Origin: Lacihabitans sp. LS3-19
GTDB lineage: Bacteria > Bacteroidota > Bacteroidia > Cytophagales > Spirosomataceae
NCBI RefSeq assembly: GCF_024343575.1
Contig: NZ_RJUA01000002.1
Span: 124,001 to 188,000, forward strand
Direction of reading: 5' to 3'
Length of the DNA: 64,000 nucleotides
Shown piece by piece: positions 10,000 through 18,865 of the stretch. Position 1 is the first letter of the stretch; every line of letters begins with the position of its first letter. The notes beneath the pieces are model-generated. The model did no database searches and was not told the origin of the DNA. It saw only the letters and a program-made list of their open reading frames with translations. Position numbers and translations under genes: made by a program.

Positions 10000-11676
10000 A
10001 TGAAAAATTTACTAAAAATCGTATTCTTAAGCTCAATATTGGGCACATCATGGGCTCAAAATTCAATAACTACGCCCACAGGAATACCGCTTACTATTGG
10101 AAATAACGGGGTTAAACTGGCTAATCTGACCTCAGCTTCAGCAACTACCACCTCAAATAACAAAGCTTTGAGCGTAGATGCTAACGGTAACTTGATTTTG
10201 GTTCCTGACAATATAGGAACTTTTCCAAATCCGATCACCACAGGAGTTGGCGTACCACTCACCATCGGAAATAATGGCGTAAAATTAGCCAACCTTACCT
10301 CGGCATCAGCCACTTCTACTTCTAACAATAAAGCACTAAGTGTTGATGCGGCAGGAAATATAATTTTAGTGCCAGATAATGTAGGTACTTTTCCGAATCC
10401 AATAACGACCGGAGTTGGTGTACCACTTACTATAGGAAACAATGGCGTTCGCTTGGCCAATTTAACCTCTGCCTCAGCTACTACAGCCACCAATGGCAAA
10501 GCACTCAGTGTAAATGCCAATGGCGACATTATTTTGGTTCCTGATGTTCAAGGTTCAGGAGGAGGAAATCCCAACTTTACCACAGTAAATGCAAATCTTA
10601 CTTTTGGAGGAATAAGTGCAGGAGCTATTCTTGTGGCAAATTCTACCGCCGCCTCAAACGCTGTAGGACACACATTGTTGGGATCGAGTGCCGGTGGTGC
10701 GATAGGAACAAACCCAACTGTTGCTACCTACGGAAATACGATGATAGGTGCTGCTTCGGGTGGTTTGACCACAAACGGCGGAAATAACAGTTTTTTGGGA
10801 ATTAGTTCGGGTGTTTATAATACTACAGGGTCATTTAATCAATATTTTGGCTCAGGTGCAGGTGCCAATAACCGCACTGGGGATCATAATGTGATGATTG
10901 GATCCAATGCTGGTTATGATGGGGTAGGAACTACGGCCAAAAACTCATCTTATGGCGTATTTATTGGTAATTATACTGGAGCCCAAACTATCGCTAATTT
11001 TAACATTGCTATTGGCCATGCGGCTTCATCATACAATACTACGGGTGGAGCGACGGTTGCAATAGGAGGGTATGCAAATGGTCATTCTGCTGCAACAAAT
11101 AATACCAATTCTGTATTCATAGGCTCACAATCAGGTACTTGGACTGGCACAAATCATGCAGCACCATCCTCCGTTGTGAATAATTTAATTAATGCTACCG
11201 CTATAGGCTATCAGGCTCAAGTGACAGTTTCAAATGCTTTAACCCTCGGCGGCGTAGGTGCCAATGCGGTGAAAGTAGGTATAGGGATGCACGATCCTCA
11301 GTACCCGCTCGATGTAAAAGGCGTAGTAAATATGCGAGTAGCTTACAATAGCCCAAGTATGAAAATCAACGACCGCGATTTCATGGGAATAGGAGAGGAA
11401 GGCGAGTTTTGGGTTTCAAATTTCAAAATGAAATACAGCGATGAGGCCCAATGGTCAGATAAAGTTTTTGATAAAAATTATAAGCTCTTAACTATTCAGG
11501 AATTGGATGCCTTCGTTTCAAAAAACAAGCATTTGCCCAATATTCCTTCCGCTGCAGAAGTAGTAAAAAATGGCGTGGACAATACAGAAATGACCTCCAA
11601 ACTTTTAGAGAAAATAGAGGAGTTGAGTTTGTATATTATTGATTTGGAAAAGAGATTGAGTAAGGTGGAGAAATAA
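10000..11676 (+). CDS. Secreted repeat protein with tail-fibre/chaperone-like C-terminus
   Basis: The signal peptide MKNLLKIVFLSSILGTSWAQ starts 13 bases after the previous stop. Three tandem 56-residue repeats follow (PLTIGNNGVKLANLTSASAT...KALSVDANGNxILVPD, DNA period 168 bases). A Gly/Ala/Asn-rich stretch comes next, with NTMIGAASG, NSFLGISSG, NVMIGSNAG and VFIGxxxG motifs, resembling the head repeats of trimeric adhesins. The last roughly 140 residues (GIGMHDPQYPLDVKGV...NMRVAYNSPSMKINDR...LPNIPSAAEV...LLEKIEELSLYIIDLEKR) match the intramolecular-chaperone-like end of Bacteroidota tail-fibre-domain proteins and finish in a short coiled coil. A close relative of this end is encoded at 41115-41726. 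Trimerisation is inferred. Confidence 0.87.
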   Translation: MKNLLKIVFLSSILGTSWAQNSITTPTGIPLTIGNNGVKLANLTSASATTTSNNKALSVDANGNLILVPDNIGTFPNPITTGVGVPLTIGNNGVKLANLTSASATSTSNNKALSVDAAGNIILVPDNVGTFPNPITTGVGVPLTIGNNGVRLANLTSASATTATNGKALSVNANGDIILVPDVQGSGGGNPNFTTVNANLTFGGISAGAILVANSTAASNAVGHTLLGSSAGGAIGTNPTVATYGNTMIGAASGGLTTNGGNNSFLGISSGVYNTTGSFNQYFGSGAGANNRTGDHNVMIGSNAGYDGVGTTAKNSSYGVFIGNYTGAQTIANFNIAIGHAASSYNTTGGATVAIGGYANGHSAATNNTNSVFIGSQSGTWTGTNHAAPSSVVNNLINATAIGYQAQVTVSNALTLGGVGANAVKVGIGMHDPQYPLDVKGVVNMRVAYNSPSMKINDRDFMGIGEEGEFWVSNFKMKYSDEAQWSDKVFDKNYKLLTIQELDAFVSKNKHLPNIPSAAEVVKNGVDNTEMTSKLLEKIEELSLYIIDLEKRLSKVEK

Positions 11677-11707
11677 GAAGAGTATTTGTTTTTTAATTGT
11701 AAAAATG

Positions 11708-11746
11708 AAAAAAGCCCTCAAGAAAACAAATCTTGAAGGCTTTTTT
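11708..11746. terminator. Bidirectional terminator between convergent genes
   Basis: The sequence GAAAAAAGCCcTCAAGA pairs with TCTTGAaGGCTTTTTT around an AAACAAA loop, with one internal mismatch. A-run and T-run flanks make it usable on both strands. It lies between the secreted-protein operon and the convergent nitroreductase gene. Confidence 0.85.
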
Positions 11747-11763
11747 GAAAAAAAAACTATCAA

Positions 11764-12396
11764 TTAATCAATAAAAGTAAAAAAGTCTTCTTTCGATCTC
11801 CTTACTTTTTTCATGTTTACCAACCAGTCATTTGAAGGATCTCTGTAACCTAGCGTAGCAATAACCGTGCTTTTCAAACCCTTTTCTTTTAGATTTAGCA
11901 ATTCGTCTAACGCCGCTGGATTAAATCCTTCCATAGGCGTAGCGTCTACTTTTTGTTCTGCCGCCGCAAACAATGCCGCCGCTAAGCTAATATAGGTCTG
12001 TCTTGCTAAATGCTCAAAATTCACCTGTGGGTCACGAGGTAAATACATACCCAATATTTGAGCTTTGTATGCATCGGTAGTATTTAAAGGCAATCCTCTT
12101 TCGGTGTTGGACCTATCAAAAGCCTCAGATACTCTTTCCTCTGTATAGTTTTCCCATGCAGCAAAAACTAATAAATGAGAACAATCTACGATTTGGCTTT
12201 GACCAAAAGCTAATGGTTGGATTTTCTCTAAAATTTCCTTATTAGAAATAACAAAAACCTCGAAAGCTTGTAAACCTGAAGAACTAGGTGCCAATCTTGC
12301 CGCTTCTAAAATATAATCAAGTTTTTCCTGAGGTACTTTTTCGCCATTCATTTTTTTAGTGGCATACCTCCATTTCAAATCATCTAATAAACTCAT
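11764..12396 (-). CDS. NAD(P)H-dependent nitroreductase-family oxidoreductase
   Basis: The 210-residue protein has the length and pattern of the FMN-binding nitroreductase family (NfsB-like). The N-terminus has an RYATKKMNGEKVP segment. LAPSSSGLQAFEVFVI (about residues 36-51) is the family's FMN/substrate-site signature, and the C-terminal STVIATLGYRDPSNDW contributes the other FMN contacts. The family reduces nitro-aromatics and quinones as a cytosolic dimer; the natural substrate cannot be told from sequence. It appears monocistronic and is convergent with the secreted-protein operon, with a shared terminator. Confidence 0.88.
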   Translation of the reverse strand: MSLLDDLKWRYATKKMNGEKVPQEKLDYILEAARLAPSSSGLQAFEVFVISNKEILEKIQPLAFGQSQIVDCSHLLVFAAWENYTEERVSEAFDRSNTERGLPLNTTDAYKAQILGMYLPRDPQVNFEHLARQTYISLAAALFAAAEQKVDATPMEGFNPAALDELLNLKEKGLKSTVIATLGYRDPSNDWLVNMKKVRRSKEDFFTFID

Positions 12397-12546
12397 ACTT
12401 TTTGTTTGTTAATATATGTTTATACATACATTGTAATTGAGCCATTAGTTCCTTGTTTTTAAGAATTTAAAAATTAATTGAAACGGAATGTTTTCAAATT
12501 TTTGAAAGATATACTTAAACCTCTTTATGATAGGTTTTTAAGATGG

Positions 12547-13515
12547 TTATTTGAAAACTCGAATATAATCCACGATCATTCTTTGAGGAAAAACAAGTGT
12601 AGCATCAGGATTTCCGGGCCAATTGCCGCCAACTGCTACATTGAAAATAAAGAAAAAATCTTCTCGTAATTCGCTTAAGCCGGCTGGAGTAATATCTATT
12701 TTATGAAATTCTTTATCATCTAAGTACCAAGTGATAAATTTCTCGTCCCAAACGATAGAAAACACATGAAATTGGTCATTAAAGGTACCTGAAAGCAATT
12801 CCGATTTTCCGCCATATTCGGCGTGTGAGCCAGCGTTGTCCCAGTGCACAGTTCCATATATTGTATCGTCGTCTTGCGGTCCACCAATCATCTCCATAAT
12901 GTCTATTTCCCCACATCTTGGCCAACTTACCTCATTTATATTTTTGCCCAACATCCATAGTGCTGGCCATATTCCCTTTCCTTTTGGCAATGCCGCCCTT
13001 ATATCGACTCTTCCGTATTTCTGGTTTATTTTACCTTGTGTTGTTAGTCTTGAAGACGTATATAGTTTTCCTCCAGCAGATTCTTTTTTTGCTTCAATTA
13101 TCAAATATCCGTCTTTGACAGAGGTATTTTCCTTTTTATAATATTCTAGTTCATTGTTTCCCCAGCCACAATTGCCCGGACAGCCATCTCCCAATTCGTA
13201 ATTCCAATCTTTTTCATTCAAACTCGTACCTTCAAACTCATCTGCCCAAATTAGACTTAGGTTAGGATAAGTTTTGGGTGTAGAATATCCTTTTTCTGGT
13301 ATAATGCTTGTTGGGGCGGGTTGATCATTGTCATCATTAGCATTACTAACATATCCAATTGGTTGTTCACAGGATAAGAATTCTTTGTTTTTATCGCCCA
13401 AACCATCATTGTCAAGGTCTAAATACCATTTGGTTTGAACGCAAGGTTGTTCGGAATCTCCACATGCTAAAGTGAATAAAAGTAGGACACAAAAGGTTAA
13501 AAGTTTTTTTATCAT
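12547..13515 (-). CDS. Family 16 glycoside hydrolase lipoprotein (beta-1,3-glucanase-like)
   Basis: The 322-residue protein has a lipoprotein signal with lipobox TLAC and Cys18, so it is probably outer-membrane or surface anchored. Residues 32-64 hold Asp-rich DLDNDGLGDKN and NDDND segments of the calcium-binding thrombospondin-3 type. The catalytic domain starts near residue 85 (SLIWADEFEGTSL) and carries the family 16 signature E-I-D-I-M-E at 203-208 (nucleophile E203, assisting D205, acid/base E208). WPALWMLG just upstream is also typical. Members hydrolyse beta-1,3 or mixed-linkage glucans such as laminarin; exact specificity is not decidable. No SusCD genes adjoin it. Confidence 0.92.
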   Translation of the reverse strand: MIKKLLTFCVLLLFTLACGDSEQPCVQTKWYLDLDNDGLGDKNKEFLSCEQPIGYVSNANDDNDQPAPTSIIPEKGYSTPKTYPNLSLIWADEFEGTSLNEKDWNYELGDGCPGNCGWGNNELEYYKKENTSVKDGYLIIEAKKESAGGKLYTSSRLTTQGKINQKYGRVDIRAALPKGKGIWPALWMLGKNINEVSWPRCGEIDIMEMIGGPQDDDTIYGTVHWDNAGSHAEYGGKSELLSGTFNDQFHVFSIVWDEKFITWYLDDKEFHKIDITPAGLSELREDFFFIFNVAVGGNWPGNPDATLVFPQRMIVDYIRVFK

Positions 13516-13725
13516 TTATTTAAGGTTTTTGATATAAACAGATTAGAATAGAATTTGTTTGGTTTGAAATAAGTTTTGTCACAATTTTATGAAGTAGGTT
13601 TCGTAATTCTTCCTTACTTTATGAACTCTGAATTTCAATTTATCTTGGAAATTAATAATTCACATAAAGCTTTATGTTAGAATTTATTTATAGAATCTTC
13701 TGTTAGTTTTTTTATTTAAAAATGC

Positions 13726-14622
13726 CTAGCTCATTTTTACTTTTATTTCTGCCGAATCAACCATTTGGAAGGTAGCAGAAGCAAATTTTACCTCACCTTT
13801 TGTAGCTTCTACTTCTTTCAATATTTGCATGAAAAGTTGCGATTTGGTAATTCGTCTTTTTTTATAGTCTACTACAAACCTGAGTGTGAACTCTACCCAA
13901 TTGTCGTTACAAATAAGTGAAACCATGGGTTCTGTCTGAGCATCTTCTAAAAGATATTTTTTCTGAAGATTTTTCCAATTTGTATGTGATAGCATGCTTA
14001 AGTCACCTATTACATTTTTGCCTACTTTAAGTAAAATTGTATTTACTAAATCATAGTTGCTACCGTATTGAATCGGGATTTTTATTTCGTCCCACAGAAA
14101 AGGGAAGTCTCCAGAGTAATTAAATACGGGTTCTTTAAAAATAAAACTATTTGCAATTAAGACTATTCTGCCATTGTAAAGATCGCCGTCTACCCATTGT
14201 CCTGTTTCCATAATGGTGGTTCGTAACATACCAATATCCATCACATCACCTCTTATTCCACCTAATTGGACTCTGTCTCCAGACTTGTAAAAACCTCCGA
14301 ACATAATGGCTAGCCAACCCGCAAATGAGGCAATTACTTCTTGCAAAGAGAATGCAATTCCGGCTCCTGCTACACCCAAGGCCATTGTAAATCCGCCGAG
14401 TTTATCACTCCAAAGTATTATAGCAAAAAGAATACTCAAAACAGCGGCTAAGCCTCCGCTTAGTTTTTGTGCTCTGTATCTACTTTCATTATCTTGGATT
14501 TTGACAAAGACTTTATTTTTTAAAAGCCTTACTAACAGCCAGATTGTGATGACCCCAAGAAGAAATATCCAGAGTTTTGTGAATGCTAGATTTTGGAAAA
14601 ATTCTTCGAATTTTATGGCCAT
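13726..14622 (-). CDS. MscS-family mechanosensitive ion channel
   Basis: The 298-residue protein has two to three N-terminal membrane helices (about residues 15-35, 55-75 and 75-115). The helix GFTMALGVAGAGIAFSLQEV with small residues is the pore-lining TM3 of MscS, followed by the beta domain signature SGDRVQLGGIRGDVMDIGMLRTTI. The C-terminal half is the cytosolic cage. It gates on membrane tension to release solutes on osmotic downshock. It is shorter than multi-TM MscS relatives. No operon partners are apparent. Confidence 0.92.
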   Translation of the reverse strand: MAIKFEEFFQNLAFTKLWIFLLGVITIWLLVRLLKNKVFVKIQDNESRYRAQKLSGGLAAVLSILFAIILWSDKLGGFTMALGVAGAGIAFSLQEVIASFAGWLAIMFGGFYKSGDRVQLGGIRGDVMDIGMLRTTIMETGQWVDGDLYNGRIVLIANSFIFKEPVFNYSGDFPFLWDEIKIPIQYGSNYDLVNTILLKVGKNVIGDLSMLSHTNWKNLQKKYLLEDAQTEPMVSLICNDNWVEFTLRFVVDYKKRRITKSQLFMQILKEVEATKGEVKFASATFQMVDSAEIKVKMS

Positions 14623-14843
14623 ATTTTTCTTTTTTTTGCAATCTATAGCCTATATAGATTTCTTGGTATCGATTCTTTAGATAATTTTAAAATTATTGGT
14701 CTAGTTCCTGTTTATTAATGATTTGGTTTAAAAAAAACAAAAGATCTTTTACTTTTAAGAGTCTAAGAAAGTTTTCTTAATATCAATATTTGAAGGTAAA
14801 GTTTTTATTTTTTTTTAATCAAAAAAATAGGTAAAAGAATGGT

Positions 14844-15656
14844 TTATTCTACCACTACAATCCCCGATTTAATCAAATTTCCACTTTCAGAACCAAGTTG
14901 ACCAGTTTTACTATTCATGTGTGCAGAATATACCTCGTTTTTATCTTTTGATTTTACTTCAGCCATTACATAGAAATCTTTGCCTAAAGTAACTTTAGTT
15001 TTTAGTACAAAATTATCTTTTGGCGTTTCTGTTTCAGTTAAAGGAGTTTTATCTGTTGCTTTTGCAGCCCAAGTTGGTAATGTTGTTGCTGAAAATGGCG
15101 TCATGTCAAAATGACCTTCGCGAGCTTCTTCCTCACTTTCAGGCATGTGAGCTTCTTGACCCGGTACATATAGGTTTTTAACAAAATTATGTGCAGAATC
15201 TTCAACCCAAATGGCCATAACGGGTAATTCAGCCTCTTTACTTTTCTCTATTAAAATCCTCAAACTTTGACCTTCTAGGTTTTCATTTGTTTTTACCTCA
15301 GTGAAACTCAACATTTCGGCTCTAGGCGGTCTTTTAGGGGCCAGGAATCGACCAGCTTCGGCAACCGGTTCAAGCAATTCTGTAGCTGCAGCTACTAATA
15401 TGACTATAAAAGAAATTCCAGCAATAATAAACTCTTTTTGGTAAGAACCTGATTTTCTGGATTTTGAATAGCCAACTATAGATGCCCAGTTGTTGATAAT
15501 ATGAAAAATAGCGAATCCTACAAAAAGTAAACCAAAAATGGTATGGGTCATCTCTACAGCGTGGGCTTTTTGTTTGATATAAAGTAAAATACCCGTAATA
15601 GAAAGTGCCAAGAAGGCAAACGCAACAGAAAGGCTAATTAGGTTTTTATTTTTCAT
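14844..15656 (-). CDS. DUF4405-like membrane protein with periplasmic domain
   Basis: This 270-residue protein has three predicted membrane helices (about residues 7-27, 38-58 and 75-95). His residues lie in or near helices 1 and 2 (HAVEMTHTIFG and FHIINNW), as in DUF4405/cytochrome-b-like small membrane proteins. The C-terminal half (about 115-270) is soluble with a HFDMTPFSATTLPTWAAKA segment and ends in KSGIVVVE, resembling the DUF2271-type flavin-linked periplasmic domains. A redox role is possible but inferred only from the family resemblance. It is monocistronic by spacing. Confidence 0.6.
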   Translation of the reverse strand: MKNKNLISLSVAFAFLALSITGILLYIKQKAHAVEMTHTIFGLLFVGFAIFHIINNWASIVGYSKSRKSGSYQKEFIIAGISFIVILVAAATELLEPVAEAGRFLAPKRPPRAEMLSFTEVKTNENLEGQSLRILIEKSKEAELPVMAIWVEDSAHNFVKNLYVPGQEAHMPESEEEAREGHFDMTPFSATTLPTWAAKATDKTPLTETETPKDNFVLKTKVTLGKDFYVMAEVKSKDKNEVYSAHMNSKTGQLGSESGNLIKSGIVVVE

Positions 15657-15817
15657 CTGAAAATATAATAGGTTAGAATTTTTAAAAGGCCAAAAATAGG
15701 GATTTATTGTTCTGCTTTAATATAAATTGGATGATTTTCTAAAGAACAAGAATCTGGGTTTAAAAGGATTTAATGTTTTTAAAATTGACTTTCATTCCTT
15801 TGTATTTTCATTTCATT

Positions 15818-16921
15818 TTATTTCACCAATTCCGTCACAGCAGCTTTAGCAGATAGTGCGGCAGTGTTTACAGAGACCCAATCTTCACCATTTGTATAGG
15901 CTCCACCTGCAAAGTAGATTTTGTCTGCCACTGATTTGCTGAGTTCTTTTACGGTTTTCCAATCGGCATAGTCTGACATATATCCACCTTTGATAAATGG
16001 TTCATTGTTCCAGTTTTGGCTGATGTGTTTGATGTAATTCGGGCTGGCTTGCTTGTCAAATAGTCCATCAAGTTCGTTTAAGACAAAATCTTTTAATGCA
16101 GCACTAGAAAGCGTTTGTAGCTCTTTGGCAGGTTTGCCAACAGAGAAAAGGCCTAAAATGTTTTTGGAAGTTTTTTGACCATGACTAGCATTATAATAAA
16201 TCTTTTGGCCGTCAATTTTGGGACTAATAGAATACTCATGTCCATCACCATAAAAATTCTTAGAAAACTCAAAAAAAGCTTTGAATCCTTCCCAAACTGT
16301 GGGGCCAGCAATAGCATCAATTTTTGACTGTGGCAGGTTGGGCGTAAAATTTATGTCTTTGACTTGCAGTATTTTAAGAGGTACAGAAACTATCACTTTG
16401 TCTGCCTTATATTCGCCATTTTGAGTTTTTATAAATATTTGATTACCAGAGTAGTCTATTGATTTTACAATAGTGTTGAACTTAATATTTTGGGAAATAG
16501 ATGGAACAATATATTGCTCGAAAAAATTGTACCAAGAAGAATTTACAAATTTTCTGTCAGGGTCGTCTGCCACTGTTTCTATGTTTATTTTTACTGAAGG
16601 GTCATTTACTATCTCTTTGAAGATACCGGAGCTAGTCTCAAGCCATTCGGCACCGAGTGGAATTGGGAAGTCTGCAAAATCAGTGTTGATACGCATTCTG
16701 CCGCCGTAAATAGCGGAGGCCTCTAAAATTTCAAAAGGAATCCCGAATTGTTGCAATAAATATCCTGCTGACAAACCACCCGCACCGGCACCTATTATAA
16801 TAACTTTTCCTTTAAAATTTGGAACGATTACTTCATCTGCTTTACAAGATATAAATGCGGAGTGCACTGGAGCTCCAATACCCAATATTCCGCATATTTT
16901 CAGGAATTCTTTTCTGGTCAT
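15818..16921 (-). CDS. FAD-dependent amine oxidase family protein
   Basis: The 367-residue protein starts with an export-like leader (TRKEFLKICGILGIG..., then a Cys at ISCK near residue 26 that could be a lipobox). A dinucleotide-binding Rossmann motif follows: VIIIGAGAGGLSAGYLLQQ (about 40-58), then EILEAS and GGRMR. Toward the end, KIYFAGGAYTNGEDWVSVNTAALSA is the second FAD-contact region of flavin amine oxidases. It probably oxidises an amine outside the cytoplasm, giving aldehyde, ammonia and hydrogen peroxide. It is shorter than the usual roughly 450 residues, so the substrate domain is reduced. The leader has R-K rather than R-R, so Tat export is doubtful. Confidence 0.85.
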   Translation of the reverse strand: MTRKEFLKICGILGIGAPVHSAFISCKADEVIVPNFKGKVIIIGAGAGGLSAGYLLQQFGIPFEILEASAIYGGRMRINTDFADFPIPLGAEWLETSSGIFKEIVNDPSVKINIETVADDPDRKFVNSSWYNFFEQYIVPSISQNIKFNTIVKSIDYSGNQIFIKTQNGEYKADKVIVSVPLKILQVKDINFTPNLPQSKIDAIAGPTVWEGFKAFFEFSKNFYGDGHEYSISPKIDGQKIYYNASHGQKTSKNILGLFSVGKPAKELQTLSSAALKDFVLNELDGLFDKQASPNYIKHISQNWNNEPFIKGGYMSDYADWKTVKELSKSVADKIYFAGGAYTNGEDWVSVNTAALSAKAAVTELVK

Positions 16922-17094
16922 TTATGATTTTTAATTGTATTCAAACCTAAACGGTGAGTTTTAGGAGTTTAGTTTTAAGGTACTTTTATTTTTTGAAATT
17001 GAGTTTAATGAAATTCCCAAAAAAACAAATTTTAAATTGAAAAACTAGGCTAAAAATAGGAATTAAAAAGTTCCAAGGATCACAAATTCTCAAT

Positions 17095-18771
17095 CTACAA
17101 ATATTTATTTTTTAAAAAATACCCTCCTAAAACCAAAATCAAAGCACCAATCAACCAATACATCCAATAAGATTCTTTTTTTGGTATCTCTACTATTTCC
17201 AAAACTTGATTGACATTTTGATTTGTTAAAGTTTGTTGGTGTCCATCTGCCCAAGTTACGGTTATTTGGTCGATTTTGGAGGCAGAACCTAGTCCAAAAT
17301 GTGTTATTAGCGAGTTTTGTGATAAATGGCTTGAGGCACCTCCATCTATTTCTTTTAAATAAATTGTATCGCCTACTTTTAGTTCTATTTTTGAGCCTAC
17401 GCCAAAGGCCTCATTATGTACACCTTTAAGTTTGATTTTAAGCCAGTTACCATGAGCGGCATCGTTTCTTATTAATCGGGTAAAAGATTCTGTTGGATAA
17501 TCCAAAACTGGTTTTTGGTTTACTGTTAATATATCCATGTCTCCATCATTGTCAAAATCAAACAAAACTGAACCACGGCCTATTCCATAGTCGTTGAGGC
17601 CTAGGTCGCGGGCTTTTTCTATAAAATTTCCTTTACCTTGGTTTTCAAAATAAAAATCAGCCATTGGCACGCAGTTGGGGTTGAGGTCACCGTTAGACAC
17701 ATAAAGGTCCAAATCGCCATCATGGTCAAAATCGGCAAAATTTGCACCCCAAGATATGGCTATAAAGGTCATGTTGGCATCTTTGGTTTTGTTGGCAAAT
17801 GGCTTTTCAGGACCTTGGTTTACCATCATATTGTTAAACCTGATGTTTGTGAAATAATAATCCATTAAACCGTCATTATTAATATCGCCAACAGCCGTAC
17901 CCATAGAATTTATTTTTAGATCCATTTTTTTGATTTCTGCTACATCTCTAAATTTTGCCTTTGGATAAAGGTTTTCTAGTAATAGGTCTGGCGTTCGTTT
18001 GTAACCAAAATCATGGTTGATTATAAGGTCTTGGTCGCCGTCGTTGTCAAAATCAGTAAAAACTCCTCCAAAACCGAATCCTTTGTGACTAAGGCCATAA
18101 TCTTCGTATTCGTCCACAAACTTTTTTCCGCCTTTATTTATGAGTAAATATCCTTTGGCTATTTGGTTGGCTCCTACTACCGTGGCATCGTTTATAAGGC
18201 TAAGTTTACCTTCATATTGGTTAAAATAGTTGCCAATATAGAGGTCAGGAAAACCATCAGCATTTACGTCACCAAAACTTGCCGCAGTACAAAAAGAATT
18301 AAGGTTTTCAAGTCCAAAATCCTTTGTGGCATCTTTAAAAGTGCCATTACCATTATTAAGGAAAAGTAAGTTTTCAGCTCTTGGTATTTGTTGTTTTTTA
18401 TTTTTTAGGGTAATGGTTGTAATAAATAAATCTCTAAAGCCGTCTTTGTTTACATCAGCCGCAACCACGCCTTGGGTCACGTAATTTTTTGTTTTTGTAA
18501 GGCCTGATTTCTCAAAAACATTGGTAAAAGTGCCATTTTTATTATTAAGAAGTAATTGATCATCAAGCATTCCACTCGTAATGTAGAGGTCTTCATAACC
18601 GTCATTGTTTATATCTATCACGCATGCACCACCACCAAACATGCCTTCATATACTTCAAACACATGATTTATTTTTGATTCTTTGGTAACATCAATAAAC
18701 GTCTTTTGTGAAAATACGCAAAACCCGTTTATTGAAAGAAATAGTACAATTAGTAGGTTTTTTGTTTTCAT
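17095..18771 (-). CDS. FG-GAP/VCBS repeat protein with UnbV domain and C-terminal membrane anchor
   Basis: The 558-residue protein has a signal peptide (to about residue 21), then FG-GAP/VCBS repeats with calcium-binding loops of the form D-x-(N/D)-x-DG (INNDGYEDLYI, VNKDGFRDLFI, FDNDGDQDLII, FDHDGDLDLYV). It has an ASPIC/UnbV domain near 445-530 (NWLKIKLKG...GVGSKIELKV...HFGLGSASKID). The last roughly 22 residues (WMYWLIGALILVLGGYFL, then KNKYL) form a membrane helix with a basic tail, so it is probably anchored rather than released. It lies 94 bases downstream of the haloperoxidase gene and is probably the last member of that operon. Function is unknown; FG-GAP propellers usually bind protein or ligand. 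Confidence 0.88.
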   Translation of the reverse strand: MKTKNLLIVLFLSINGFCVFSQKTFIDVTKESKINHVFEVYEGMFGGGACVIDINNDGYEDLYITSGMLDDQLLLNNKNGTFTNVFEKSGLTKTKNYVTQGVVAADVNKDGFRDLFITTITLKNKKQQIPRAENLLFLNNGNGTFKDATKDFGLENLNSFCTAASFGDVNADGFPDLYIGNYFNQYEGKLSLINDATVVGANQIAKGYLLINKGGKKFVDEYEDYGLSHKGFGFGGVFTDFDNDGDQDLIINHDFGYKRTPDLLLENLYPKAKFRDVAEIKKMDLKINSMGTAVGDINNDGLMDYYFTNIRFNNMMVNQGPEKPFANKTKDANMTFIAISWGANFADFDHDGDLDLYVSNGDLNPNCVPMADFYFENQGKGNFIEKARDLGLNDYGIGRGSVLFDFDNDGDMDILTVNQKPVLDYPTESFTRLIRNDAAHGNWLKIKLKGVHNEAFGVGSKIELKVGDTIYLKEIDGGASSHLSQNSLITHFGLGSASKIDQITVTWADGHQQTLTNQNVNQVLEIVEIPKKESYWMYWLIGALILVLGGYFLKNKYL

Positions 18772-18865
18772 TGTTGTTTTACAAAAGCTTGTTTAAAATA
18801 TATAAAATCCGAGTTTTATTTGGTTGGAAATTTGGAGAATAATTAACTCAAAATTGGCTAAAGTT

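Noticed and set aside
16840-16921. Twin-arginine export signal on the amine oxidase.
   Set aside because: The motif reads T-R-K-E-F-L-K with one Arg only; a lipobox-like Cys nearby makes Sec/lipoprotein export at least as likely.
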